Part shown: piece after piece, positions 48,691 through 57,595 of the stretch
How positions within the stretch are numbered: the stretch's first letter is position 1
Layout: the number at the start of each line of letters is the position of its first letter
DNA from: Ruminococcus sp.
GTDB lineage: Bacteria > Bacillota > Clostridia > Oscillospirales > Ruminococcaceae
Assembly: GCA_017542475.1 (NCBI GenBank)
Contig: JAFXXD010000016.1
Location: 1-64,000, forward strand
Length of the DNA: 64,000 nucleotides
Reading direction: 5' to 3'
Notes under the pieces: model-generated
Told to the model about the DNA's origin: nothing
The model's input: the letters and a program-made list of their open reading frames with translations, nothing else
Database searches by the model: none
Made by a program: the position numbers and the translations under genes

Positions 48691-49535
48691 TGTGCCTGAA
48701 TATCGGACTGTATCGGTGGTGCCGTCTCTTCACCGAGTATCTGCGGGAGTCGGAGATAATATATCACCGTCGGAACAGCCACCGCCACGCTTGCGGCAAA
48801 GAAGATTATCTCAAACAGCCACAGAGGCATTCCGAATACGTGAACGAGGATAACGGTACAGTCGGCTGCAAAATGAAGGAATACAGCCAGCGGATAGTGC
48901 CAAAGCCTGCCCTTGATACGAACGCCCGTGAATACTATCACCGAAAGCGAAACGTGGAGAATTATCGCGGAGACGCGCTCGAAGCCTGCGAGGATATAGT
49001 CCGCGAATCTGCCTCCTGTCATAGCTTTTAAGTTAGTGATGAACATTTCCTTCAATGCAGGACTGTACTGAGCAGTAACAGTATCCAGCATACCCGTATT
49101 TGTCAGAAACGCGATAAACAGCGTCAGAAACGAAGCACCGCCGACTATAATAATGCTCTCGATACCGCCGTGACCGATACCGTAGGTGATGCCGTCACGC
49201 TTGTCCTTATACTTGCGCATCAGCGTTTTCATACCGATAAGGCGTCCTGTTTCCTCGAATATTCCAGCCATAGCCGCAGAAAAGAGGTAAAGCGGGAGCG
49301 GTTTTGTGAGGATACCAAGAGTGTACTTGTCGATAAGCGTGATACCTAACGCGGCACTGCCCTCGATTATGAACGCAAATACGGGAAATACAAGACATCC
49401 CACCCAGAACGGCACAAGCTTCGCCTTTGTTTTCAGCTTCCACGCCACAATGAGAACTATCGGCAGCATAACTCCGATGAAGCCCTGAGCTATCGCGCCG
49501 ATGACAGTCTCAGCCGAAAAGTGAATGTTTTCCAT
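48687..49535 (-). CDS. YhfC-family membrane protease-like protein
   Basis: 282 residues with about seven to eight membrane segments. Motifs FEETGR (EExxR-like, about residue 92) and GIGHGGIES (about 120), plus the later FLHFAADC, match the YhfC/PrsW-like intramembrane metalloprotease superfamily. No substrate is known. Single gene with a consensus promoter at 49566-49594; convergent with rplA. Confidence 0.82.
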   Translation of the reverse strand: MENIHFSAETVIGAIAQGFIGVMLPIVLIVAWKLKTKAKLVPFWVGCLVFPVFAFIIEGSAALGITLIDKYTLGILTKPLPLYLFSAAMAGIFEETGRLIGMKTLMRKYKDKRDGITYGIGHGGIESIIIVGGASFLTLFIAFLTNTGMLDTVTAQYSPALKEMFITNLKAMTGGRFADYILAGFERVSAIILHVSLSVIVFTGVRIKGRLWHYPLAVFLHFAADCTVILVHVFGMPLWLFEIIFFAASVAVAVPTVIYYLRLPQILGEETAPPIQSDIQAQ

Positions 49536-49565
49536 GATCCCCTCCTAAATCAAAAGTTATACTTA

Positions 49566-49594
49566 ATTATACCACTTCCGACTCCAATTGTCAA
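49566..49594 (-). promoter_or_regulatory. sigma-A promoter of yhfC-like gene
   Basis: Minus strand: TTGACA (49589-49594), 17-bp spacer, TATAAT (49566-49571). Confidence 0.85.
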
Positions 49595-49758
49595 ACCGTT
49601 GGTAACAATCGCGGGAATGAACTTCCGCAACAAAAATGTATCAACGCGAAGCCGAAAGTTTCGCTCAAGCCTTTTCAAAGGCTTGCGGGTCGAGGGCAGC
49701 GCCCTGCGGGTCAAGGGCAGAGCCCTTGGATACGAAGTGCGCTCTGAGAGGGGATGAA

Positions 49759-49935
49759 TTTCAAAACAGCCCAGTGGACTGTTTTGAAAGATAAGCTGTG
49801 TACCAAATCTTTGATTTGGATTTCACAGCTATATGCAGCAAAGTCGCAGGGGAGGCTCTGCAAGATAAGCAGCACACCAAATCTCTGATTTAAATTGTGA
49901 TGCTATATGCAACTCCGTTGTAGAGAGCCTCCCCT
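49759..49935. repeat. tandem hairpin module, two related units
   Basis: Unit A (49788-49837) and unit B (49862-49910) share AAGATAAGC ... ACCAAATCT.TGATTT ... GCTATATGCA. Each has inner CAAATC/GATTTG-type and outer AGCTGTG/CACAGCT-type pairing. Unit A is preceded by a perfect palindrome TTTCAAAACAG/CTGTTTTGAAA (49759-49789). Unit B is enclosed by GGGGAGGCTCT / AGAGAGCCTCCCC (49850-49860, 49922-49934). No coding capacity. The stretch 49600-49758 has degenerate repeats only. Confidence 0.65.
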
Positions 49936-50022
49936 TCTACCGTTCCGTGTTTGGTATATCCGCGGAATTATTCCGCGCAATAAATGTTGCGATAACGAAT
50001 CACATCAATACAGGTCAAAATT

Positions 50023-50050
50023 AAAAGGACGCTCAGAAGAGCGTCCTTTT
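50023..50050 (-). terminator. terminator of GH9-CBM4 cellulase gene
   Basis: AAAAGGACGCTC / GAGCGTCCTTTT stem, minus-strand tail AATTTTG; 15 bp past the stop. Confidence 0.85.
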
Positions 50051-50064
50051 AGTGTTTAAGCTAA

Positions 50065-53000
50065 TTACTTAAGAGCGTCAAGCTTAGCAGATGTTACAGG
50101 GAAATCTGTCTGCTTGAGGAGACCTGCATCCATCATCTGGATAGCAAGAGCGTCCTTGGATGTAACACCGTCGCCGTCAACAACGTCAGCGTTAGCCTTA
50201 CCCTCAGCCTTGAGAGCGTACTTATCCTTGTTAGCGATGGACTGGAGGATAGCTGTTGCGTCAGCAACTGTTACCTTACCGTCAACGTTAGCGTCGCCCC
50301 AGAGAGTTGCCTCGCTGCTGCCGCCGCCTGTTGTTGTAGTTGTTGTGTTAGCCTTTGTTGTAGTAGCAGCAGTTGTGCCTGTAGAGCTTGAACCGCCGCC
50401 CTTGCCGTCATCAACAACGCCGGGAGCTACGTCCTCAAGGTAGGATGTGATCCAAGCAAGAGGAGCGTTCCAGTTGATGGTGATCTCGTTTACAGACCAT
50501 GCCTCAGCAGAGTCAACGTAGCACTTCTGGCTTGCGAGAGTACCTCTCTTGAAGCCGAGACCGCCTACGTAAGGATCCTGCATACCTGCGCCGGGTCCGC
50601 CAGACATAACGCCTGCGGGAGCCTTCGGGAAGTCGGGATCGATACCGTTAGCCCAGAGTCTGTGGTGAGGCCACTGGAGAGTAACGTCGCCGTAACCAGA
50701 TACGTAAGAGAAGTCATTTCCGTTACGTCCGAAGATGTAGTCCATAGCAGTTGTAGCACCGCTGAGGTACTTAGGAGTCTCTGTAGCGTCGTAAGCGTAA
50801 GCCATTACGATAGCGTTGTTAGCAACGAAGGAGTTTGAACCCCACTCGTAACCGGTAACCTCGATCGGGTTGCCGTTGTCATCAAGACCGATGTTGATCT
50901 CATCTGTGAAGGTAGAGCCAACGTACGGGATACCCATACCTGAAGCATCTTCCTGCTCGATGTATCTGTCAGCAGCAGCTACGATAGAATCCTTAACTGT
51001 CTTAGCGTCAGCATCGCTGAGCTTGTCGCTGTTGAGGTAGAGTGACAGAGTACCCATACCTGATGTACAGCCCCAGTTGAACGAGCTGAATGAGCCCTTG
51101 TTCTCGCCGCCGCCGAGGTTGGATGTAAGGCTGAGAGCCTTATCATTGCCTGTTGAATCGTTCTGATTCTTGTAAGTCATGAGCTTGTCGTAATACTCTT
51201 CGTCACCAGTTGTAGCAAAGAGCTCACAGAGTGCCCAGTAGTAGTCATCTGTTACGTATGTATCGCCGTAAGGACCACCGCCGATAGCCTGATCGAGAGG
51301 AGCGAAGTAAACGTCGCCCTTCTTAGCGTTTGTGCCCTTAATATCGTCCTGCTGCTCGGACTGACCGTTCTTATCTAACCAGTTAGCCTTGTTCTTCTCA
51401 ACAGCTGCAAGACCGATCTTAGCGTTCTCGAGGCACTCCTTGGCGAAGTCATCGTCGATGCCTTCCCAGAGACGTGCAGCCTGAGCAGCACAAGCAACCA
51501 TGTTGAGTGTAGCAGCATACGTAGGCGGCTTAACGATACGTGACATATCCTCGAAGCCCTCATACTTCCAAGCGTGGATAGCAAGACCTGTCCACTTGTG
51601 GTCGTGGAGCTTGTGGTAAACCATACCGGCGTCCTTGCCGAAGTAAGGATCCTTGGAGTCAACCATCATCTTGAAGAACCACTCGAGCTCAACTCTTGCC
51701 TCATCGAGAACGTCAGGAGAGCCTGTACCGTCGAATTCGATCTCGCCCTTGTTTACGTTATACTTCTGAGGAATGAGCATCGACTTGCCGTCAGCCCACT
51801 TGTCCTCTTCGCCAATGTGCTTGGACATCTCGTACATATTCTGGAGTGTCCATACGGAAACGCCGCCGTTAACAACGTACTTACCGTGGTCGCCGGCGTC
51901 GTACCAACCGCCCGAAGCAGTTATCTCATACTTCTCATCGCCGTCGAATACGCCTGAGTAGGACTTGATCCACTTAGGCTGAACGTAAGCCTTATCGGGG
52001 CTGTGACCGAACTGAGAGTGAGCAAGTGAAGCAGAGTCGCCGTTCTTGATGTACTCGCCCTCTATCGCAACACCTGAACGGTTCTGATAGAAGTAAGACA
52101 TAGAGTCACGGAGGAGGCCGTCATAAAGAGTATCAGAGATAGCGAACTCGTGGGACTTGTTCATCTGGTATTCCTTCTTGGTCTTCCAGTTTGTCCACAT
52201 TACCTTGTCGCCTGAGATCTTTGTATCGTAAGCGTTCTTGATGATACCCGACTGAGTACCCGAAACACCTACATCGTCCTTAACGATGATGTAGTAGCCT
52301 GTACCGCCTGTCTGAAGCTCTGTGAAGTCAAGGATATGAACGTACTCACCGCTGTCCTTGTACTTTGTAGCTGCCTTGCCGCCGTCGGTCTTGGTCTGAG
52401 TTGTCTTGGGCGTACCGGAATCCTCATCGCCCGAGATAACTGTAGAAGTACCGTGATATACGGAAGTGCCCGACTTATCGTAAACGTCGAACTCAAGGGG
52501 TGAAGAAGCGTCCGAAGTATAGGAAGCTCTCTTTCTAAGACCCTGATAGTAACCTACCTGATTGAGACGAACGTTGGACTGAGGTCTGATAACGCCGAAC
52601 TCGTTTGAAGGATCGAAGTCATAGTCGCTGCCTGTAGTATCCTCGAGGGACATATTATCGAATGTAAGAGTAGAATCGTTGGGCATACCCTTATCAGAGC
52701 CGCCGTAGAGTGAAGCACCGTCAGTGCCTGCGTGGCAAGCATAGTGGAAAGCCCACTCAGCAGGGCCGTCCTGAAGAGGCTTAGGACCGCTGCCTGCAAC
52801 GAAGTCAGTATCAATGATGAATGTCTGACCCTTTGTTACCTTGCTTACTGTCCAGTTACCGCTGCCGGAGTCGTTCCAGTACTCGTTCTCACCGCTGTAG
52901 TCACCGATCTTTGTGTAGATCTCACCGTCAGCTGAAGGAGTGATCTCAGCGTGAACGTGGTATGTATGACCGCTTACGAGCTGGAGACCTCTGTGACGGA

Positions 53001-53262
53001 GCTGAAGATCCCATCTTCCGTTACCGCCCATGTTGTTCTTGATAGTAACCGTGTAAGCACCGTCGTTGATATCGAAGGTCTGCTTAGCGGGGTTAGTTTC
53101 GCAGGTGTGCCAAGGAAGACCAACGCCGTCCTCGAAGTCGGTCGCACCGAGAAGCTCGCCTGCATTCGCGCTCATAGGAGCCATAACGCCTGCTACGGAA
53201 GTAGCAGCCATAGCTGCTGCCATCAGGCTGCCTGTGAGAGCTTTTGTGATTTTCTTGTGCAT
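50065..53262 (-). CDS. cellulosomal GH9 cellulase with CBM4 and dockerin
   Basis: 1065 residues. A signal peptide (cut near 34, SANA-GE) is followed by a CBM4-type beta-sandwich (about 36-205), the CelD_N immunoglobulin-like module (VRLNQVGYYQGLRKRASYT, about 228-325), and the GH9 catalytic domain (about 345-945). A Thr/Ser/Gly linker and a dockerin (about 988-1055) end the protein. Catalytic features: WYDAGDHGKYV near 451 (two Asp), PHHRLW near 865, and the acid Glu in VNEITINWNAP near 924. The dockerin loops are DANVDGKVTVAD and DVVDGDGVTSKD. It cleaves cellulose or mixed-linkage glucan with inversion. Its codon use looks more like the ribosomal genes here than that of the other two dockerin enzymes. 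Confidence 0.94.
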   Translation of the reverse strand: MHKKITKALTGSLMAAAMAATSVAGVMAPMSANAGELLGATDFEDGVGLPWHTCETNPAKQTFDINDGAYTVTIKNNMGGNGRWDLQLRHRGLQLVSGHTYHVHAEITPSADGEIYTKIGDYSGENEYWNDSGSGNWTVSKVTKGQTFIIDTDFVAGSGPKPLQDGPAEWAFHYACHAGTDGASLYGGSDKGMPNDSTLTFDNMSLEDTTGSDYDFDPSNEFGVIRPQSNVRLNQVGYYQGLRKRASYTSDASSPLEFDVYDKSGTSVYHGTSTVISGDEDSGTPKTTQTKTDGGKAATKYKDSGEYVHILDFTELQTGGTGYYIIVKDDVGVSGTQSGIIKNAYDTKISGDKVMWTNWKTKKEYQMNKSHEFAISDTLYDGLLRDSMSYFYQNRSGVAIEGEYIKNGDSASLAHSQFGHSPDKAYVQPKWIKSYSGVFDGDEKYEITASGGWYDAGDHGKYVVNGGVSVWTLQNMYEMSKHIGEEDKWADGKSMLIPQKYNVNKGEIEFDGTGSPDVLDEARVELEWFFKMMVDSKDPYFGKDAGMVYHKLHDHKWTGLAIHAWKYEGFEDMSRIVKPPTYAATLNMVACAAQAARLWEGIDDDFAKECLENAKIGLAAVEKNKANWLDKNGQSEQQDDIKGTNAKKGDVYFAPLDQAIGGGPYGDTYVTDDYYWALCELFATTGDEEYYDKLMTYKNQNDSTGNDKALSLTSNLGGGENKGSFSSFNWGCTSGMGTLSLYLNSDKLSDADAKTVKDSIVAAADRYIEQEDASGMGIPYVGSTFTDEINIGLDDNGNPIEVTGYEWGSNSFVANNAIVMAYAYDATETPKYLSGATTAMDYIFGRNGNDFSYVSGYGDVTLQWPHHRLWANGIDPDFPKAPAGVMSGGPGAGMQDPYVGGLGFKRGTLASQKCYVDSAEAWSVNEITINWNAPLAWITSYLEDVAPGVVDDGKGGGSSSTGTTAATTTKANTTTTTTGGGSSEATLWGDANVDGKVTVADATAILQSIANKDKYALKAEGKANADVVDGDGVTSKDALAIQMMDAGLLKQTDFPVTSAKLDALK

Positions 53263-53296
53263 TTTTTATACCCTCCCTGATAAAATAAAAAATATA

Positions 53297-53335
53297 AAGT
53301 TTATAACGCAATACCAGTGCACGTACTGCGGTTAT
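53297..53335 (-). promoter_or_regulatory. hairpin in GH9-CBM4 leader
   Basis: An imperfect stem of TATAAC-GCA-TAC with GTA-TGC-GTTATA (bulges) in the roughly 130-nt untranslated leader, without U-tract. Function unknown. Confidence 0.35.
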
Positions 53336-53402
53336 ACCGTGTGAAAACTGCGACAGATCCAATCCCTACGCGGACAAATTGCTGCACTGATCCATCATTC
53401 AT

Positions 53403-53431
53403 ATTATATTATATCCGCAAATAAAAGTAAA
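53403..53431 (-). promoter_or_regulatory. promoter of GH9-CBM4 gene
   Basis: Minus strand: TTTACT (53426-53431), 17-bp spacer, TATAAT (53403-53408). The -35 is weak. No other feature lies between here and the terminator at 53502. Confidence 0.6.
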
Positions 53432-53501
53432 TAGCTTTCCGTAATTTCGTGTATTTCAATAATGTGCCATTCAAAATTTTGTATACTTTGCCAGTAGACA
53501 C

Positions 53502-53535
53502 AAAAAACACAAAGGGAGACGAATCTCCCTTTGTG
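53502..53535 (-). terminator. terminator of GH9-CBM3 cellulase gene
   Basis: CACAAAGGGAGA / TCTCCCTTTGTG perfect stem followed on the minus strand by TTTTTTG. Confidence 0.92.
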
Positions 53536-53585
53536 AATGAAATATGAATTTGTTTCAAAGCGTCATTGTGTTAGTCGTTATACTA

Positions 53586-56093
53586 TCACATTCCCGCATA
53601 ATGAGGCAACTTATCAATAACTCCCGCGTCCTTCTTCTGAATAAGGAGAGCGTCATTAGCCGTGATACCTGCTACGCCGTCAACATCGCCGTTTATCTTG
53701 CCCTTAGCCTTGAGCTCGTACTTGTCCTTGTTGGCGATGGACTGGAGGATAGCAACGGCGTCGGCAACAGTTACCTTGCCGTCTACGTTCGCGTCGCCGT
53801 AGAGTATATCATCGCTGCCAGCGGAGACAGTAGTACCATTGCCAGCGGTGCTCGACGTCGTTTCGGACTGGCGAAAGGAGGTAGTGGTCTCCTCGGAGGT
53901 CGTCGCCGTCGTTGTAGCTGTAGTTGTGGTAGTTGTGACTGTAGTAGTCGTTGTAGCCTTTGTAGTCGAAGGAGTAGTTGTAGGTGCAGTACCTGTGCCG
54001 CCCTGTCCCGACCTTGTGGGAACGTAGTCAGACTGCGTGGGAACGGTGCCGTAGGGCTCCTCGCCCCATACGAGCACGCCGTTTACGTACATCGGGATAT
54101 GCTCGTTGAGTGAATCCTCCTTCTTGAGGTCTGTAGCTGTCGCAAGACCGCCCTTGTAAGACCAGTCATTCGTAGCGTCCCATGCGCCCGCTGTGGACTT
54201 GCCGTCAACAGCGTCTGGGATAGAAATGCGGAACTGCACCTCGTCGCGGTGCTCGGACTGACCTGTGGGCTGGATAGCTCTGCCGTCCTCGAACTTTATG
54301 GAAGCGTAGTAGATGTTGCCGTCGTACTGATAAGGACCCGATACAGTGGCGTAGCCCTGCTCGCCCTCGCTGTACTGCTGCGACTTGCCCTCTACCTTGA
54401 TATCGTCAATGGAAAGTCCGCCGTCGATTATCTCTGATACGTCGAAGAAGTAGCGGTACTCGATGTCCTTGGCAACTCTTGCGGGCCATGCTGTGTGGTT
54501 CATTGCCCACGCCTTGACCTCGGTGTAGCTCTTGCCCTCAGTACCGTTGATAACCGCTGCTACCTCCCACTCAGCCCACTTGGGAGTTTCCTGAACGGGG
54601 AAGTCCGCAAGAGGAGTTCCGCCGTAGTCGTCTATCATAGCACACAGACAAGCCGTATAGCCTGCGTTGTAGTCGATAGCGACCTCTGTATACTGGTAAT
54701 CAGATACCTTGTAGTCGCCGTAGTTGCCCTTGCTGTCAGGACCGCCGATGAGCGCGCCGTAAAGAGTATGAGCGTACTCAGTCTGCCAGCCCTCGCTGCT
54801 CTCCTGACCGAGGTCGTTCCAGTGGTCGTCGTGGATACCCGAGGCTGTTCTGTGGTGGATAGCCGTAGGCGACTTCTCACCCATACCGAGAACATAGCTC
54901 AGACCCATTTCGTTGTCGCCGAAGCAGTAGTTCATCTGGAGGTCGCCCCAGTCATTGATCTTCTGCTCGTTAGCCGAGCCCTTGAAGATGGTATCGGAGC
55001 CGAGCTTAGCGAGCCACGCGGTAGTCGTCGCGTGACGGAGACAGCCCCACTGGAAGAGCCACGAAAGACCCTTGGGAGTTATGCTCTGGAGCTTCTTCTC
55101 GTCCTCGCCCATCCAGTACTTGATGTGGCGCTCACAGTGCGATATCCACTCCTGATCGCCTGTTATCTGAGCATAGAGGAAAGCGGCACCCTGCGAGGTA
55201 TCGTCCCAGCAGAGACCCCATGTATACTTTTTCGCTGTAGACTGCTCCTCAAGCGGGAAATTTGGGATATAGTCCTTCTCTACCTTGTCGAGGTAGGACT
55301 TGTCGCCTGTAGCCTTGTAGAGCCACAGAGCCGCATACATACAGTCGTCTATCCACGAGGCTGTGCTGTACATTCCCGACATACCGCCGATATCCTTGCA
55401 GGCTCTTATCTTGTCGGCACCCTCGAAGAGGTCCTTCGCGTGCTCGAGGTACTCAGCAGCCTTGGCAGGCTGTTCGTCCTTGAAGATGATATAGCCCTCA
55501 GCAAGAGCCGCGGAAGCGAGTCCCGCAACGGAAGCGTTCTCGATTATATCGTAGGGACGCTCCCAGTCTCCGTTGTTGAGGTGGTGCTTGCGGAGGTATA
55601 CCTCGGCGCTGCACCAGATGTTATGGTCGGTAGAGCCGCCCGTGAAGTCGCCGATAGTGCCGACTACCTTACCGCCGCCCTGATCGCAGCCCATAACGTA
55701 GTCAAGACCCCACTGGAGGTTGTCCTTGTAGAGCTGACCGAGACCCGCATTATCAACGGCGTCCTTGTACTCGATATAGCCCCAGCCCAGCAGAGAAGCG
55801 GAATAAGCGTTGGTGAGGCAGAACTTGAAGTGGTCGCCCGCGTCGTACCAGCCGCCCTTTACGAAGTCGGTATCCTTGCCGCTCTCATCGACCATGGAAT
55901 TCTCTCTCCACGGAACCATGTTCCAGTCGGGGAGCTCGCCCGACTGCTGCACCTCATAGAAGAACATCGACTTCTGCAAGGCTTCACCGTAGTTGTACTT
56001 GCCGTCCGCGGCGTCAGCGACAGGCATTGACGGTACCATAGAAGCCGTCAGTGCCAGAGCCGAGAACGCAGACACGATCTTGTTGATTTTCAT
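53586..56093 (-). CDS. cellulosomal GH9 cellulase with CBM3c and dockerin
   Basis: 835 residues from the ATG at 56093 (GAGAGGGG seven bases upstream). A signal peptide (cut near 28) leads directly to the GH9 domain (about 31-485): YNYGEALQKSMFFYE, WYDAGDHFKF near 79, HHRTASG near 425, and the acid Glu in TEVAIDYNAG near 468 (Asn-Glu in most relatives, Thr-Glu here). A CBM3c-like module follows (about 495-675), an arrangement called theme B that makes GH9 enzymes processive. Then a Thr-rich linker and a dockerin (about 765-830; DANVDGKVTVAD). It differs from the neighbouring GH9 in having no CBM4 or Ig module. Confidence 0.94.
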   Translation of the reverse strand: MKINKIVSAFSALALTASMVPSMPVADAADGKYNYGEALQKSMFFYEVQQSGELPDWNMVPWRENSMVDESGKDTDFVKGGWYDAGDHFKFCLTNAYSASLLGWGYIEYKDAVDNAGLGQLYKDNLQWGLDYVMGCDQGGGKVVGTIGDFTGGSTDHNIWCSAEVYLRKHHLNNGDWERPYDIIENASVAGLASAALAEGYIIFKDEQPAKAAEYLEHAKDLFEGADKIRACKDIGGMSGMYSTASWIDDCMYAALWLYKATGDKSYLDKVEKDYIPNFPLEEQSTAKKYTWGLCWDDTSQGAAFLYAQITGDQEWISHCERHIKYWMGEDEKKLQSITPKGLSWLFQWGCLRHATTTAWLAKLGSDTIFKGSANEQKINDWGDLQMNYCFGDNEMGLSYVLGMGEKSPTAIHHRTASGIHDDHWNDLGQESSEGWQTEYAHTLYGALIGGPDSKGNYGDYKVSDYQYTEVAIDYNAGYTACLCAMIDDYGGTPLADFPVQETPKWAEWEVAAVINGTEGKSYTEVKAWAMNHTAWPARVAKDIEYRYFFDVSEIIDGGLSIDDIKVEGKSQQYSEGEQGYATVSGPYQYDGNIYYASIKFEDGRAIQPTGQSEHRDEVQFRISIPDAVDGKSTAGAWDATNDWSYKGGLATATDLKKEDSLNEHIPMYVNGVLVWGEEPYGTVPTQSDYVPTRSGQGGTGTAPTTTPSTTKATTTTTVTTTTTTATTTATTSEETTTSFRQSETTSSTAGNGTTVSAGSDDILYGDANVDGKVTVADAVAILQSIANKDKYELKAKGKINGDVDGVAGITANDALLIQKKDAGVIDKLPHYAGM

Positions 56094-56147
56094 TAGATTA
56101 CCCCTCTCAATTTTTTTGTGCGGCAGTGAACGCACCTATACACATTA

Positions 56148-56176
56148 ACTATACAATATTTGTGCAGATTTGTCAA
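56148..56176 (-). promoter_or_regulatory. sigma-A promoter of GH9-CBM3 gene
   Basis: Minus strand: TTGACA (56171-56176), 17-bp spacer, TATAGT (56148-56153), 55 bp before the start codon. Confidence 0.85.
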
Positions 56177-56247
56177 GAAAAAATTGCAAGGGCTCTGCCC
56201 TTGACCCGTCGGGGGACGCAGTCCCCCACGCCCCCATCTCCGCTGCT

Positions 56248-56298
56248 GCTCGCAAGCTCGCTCACTCTGAACATAAGTCTCAGTCTGCTTTAGGCGGG
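56248..56298 (+). repeat. dispersed 51-bp repeat (CTCGCAAGCTCGCTC family), copy 2
   Basis: Starts GCTCGCAAGCTCGCTCACTC and ends GTCTGCTTTAGGCGGG. Preceded by a GGGCTCTGCCC-type and a GGGGGACGCAGTCCCCC palindrome, also seen near copy 3. Confidence 0.8.
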
Positions 56299-56333
56299 TA
56301 ACAGCCGCGGCACATAGACCGCGCTCCGAGCTC

Positions 56334-56363
56334 TAAAAAAGGACGGGTATCAGCCGTCCTTTT
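56334..56363 (-). terminator. terminator of zinc-ribbon membrane protein gene
   Basis: AAAAAGGACGG / CCGTCCTTTTT hairpin, minus-strand T-run, 8 bp past the stop. Confidence 0.85.
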
Positions 56364-56370
56364 TCCGTAT

Positions 56371-57528
56371 TCACCTTTTGAGCCTGCACCATTCAAGCTG
56401 TATATACTGCCCGTCGGTGAGTGTGACCTTATCACCCTCGTCAAAGCTGAATGTTCTGTTATCGTAGCCGTCGGTGTCCGACATAACGTCCTCAATGCTG
56501 TCATAGACGGCATAGCTCTCGTAGCCCTGATCCGTCAGCGGTTCGAGACTGTACGTGCCTGCCTTCACGTCTCTGCCGACGCAGAACATACCCGCGTGCT
56601 CGAACGGGTCATTCCCGCCGTCGTACTGCTCGGCGGGACAAGCCTTCGCCCACGAGAAATGGAGCCTCTGCCCGTCCTCGAGCTTCATATAGGTCGTCAT
56701 CTGATACCAGCCCGTGCGGACGGGCTTCTTCTCGTTGTCGTCCAGATACACACCCGCATAGAAGCTGGGGATATACTCGTCGTTTTCCTCACCGTCTCCG
56801 AGCAATGATATCTCCTCGGCGATGAAGATATACTCCCCCGCCTTGATATTCTCGCCGACGGTATAGTCGCCGTCCTCGATGTAGTCAACAGCCTTGCCGC
56901 CGACTCCGCTGTACTCGCTGCCTCTGCTCTCCGACGAAGACCGACCTTTACTCGGCTTAGTCGTCACAGCGGGAGGCTCGGTCGGCTTGACGATAGAAAT
57001 GCTCGCGGAGGACTTATCCTTCGACTGGTGCGTCATACTCAGCTTATTCGTCATAAATATCGTCCATACAAGGAGAGCCACGATGAACAGCGCTCCTCCG
57101 ATGAGGAGGATATAGGCGGGGTGTATGCCGCCCTCGCTCTTGGGCTCGGGTATCTCCTCGACCTGCGGCTGCTCGGGCTCGCCGTTGTTGAGGTAGCTGC
57201 GGTAGTCGGGAACAGGTCTCGGCTCGGGCTTGGGAGCCTCCGCAGCAGGCTGCGGCTCGGGCACAGGTGCGACCTGCTCTGTCGCCTCTTCGATAGCTTC
57301 AACGGGCTCTTCGACCGTCTCCGCGACCGTTTCCTCCGCCTTTTCGGCAATCTCTTCCACCGCCTTAACAGGCTCGGCGACCACTTCCTCAACAGGCTCA
57401 GCCTGTGTGACAGCTCCCGCAAGCTCGTTCGGCAGCTTTATCTCGGGCTGTCTCCTGCCGCAGGCACGGCAGAATCTCGCGTCAATGCTTATCCTCGCGC
57501 CGCACTCGACGCAGAATTTTCCGTCCAT
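56371..57528 (-). CDS. zinc-ribbon membrane protein
   Basis: 385 residues from the ATG at 57528 (AAGGAG eight bases upstream). Two CxxC pairs at the N-terminus (FCVECGARI, FCRACGRRQ) form a zinc ribbon. A Glu/Pro/Val-rich cytoplasmic spacer follows (about 25-135), then one membrane segment (about 140-163) and an extracytoplasmic part. The outer part contains two related beta motifs: YTVGENIKAGEYIFIAE and FCVGRDVKAGTYSLEP. Such GxDIKAGTY modules occur in many Firmicutes surface proteins of unknown role. Single gene between two terminators. Confidence 0.82.
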   Translation of the reverse strand: MDGKFCVECGARISIDARFCRACGRRQPEIKLPNELAGAVTQAEPVEEVVAEPVKAVEEIAEKAEETVAETVEEPVEAIEEATEQVAPVPEPQPAAEAPKPEPRPVPDYRSYLNNGEPEQPQVEEIPEPKSEGGIHPAYILLIGGALFIVALLVWTIFMTNKLSMTHQSKDKSSASISIVKPTEPPAVTTKPSKGRSSSESRGSEYSGVGGKAVDYIEDGDYTVGENIKAGEYIFIAEEISLLGDGEENDEYIPSFYAGVYLDDNEKKPVRTGWYQMTTYMKLEDGQRLHFSWAKACPAEQYDGGNDPFEHAGMFCVGRDVKAGTYSLEPLTDQGYESYAVYDSIEDVMSDTDGYDNRTFSFDEGDKVTLTDGQYIQLEWCRLKR

Positions 57529-57552
57529 ACATCTCACTCCTTATCATAGCAG

Positions 57553-57582
57553 AAAAGGCTGCACCGTATGGTACAGCCTTAA
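57553..57582 (-). terminator. terminator of ispH-rpsA
   Basis: AAGGCTGTACC / GGTGCAGCCTT stem, followed on the minus strand by TTTTCTG. Confidence 0.8.
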
Positions 57583-57595
57583 AATATCTGTTGGA

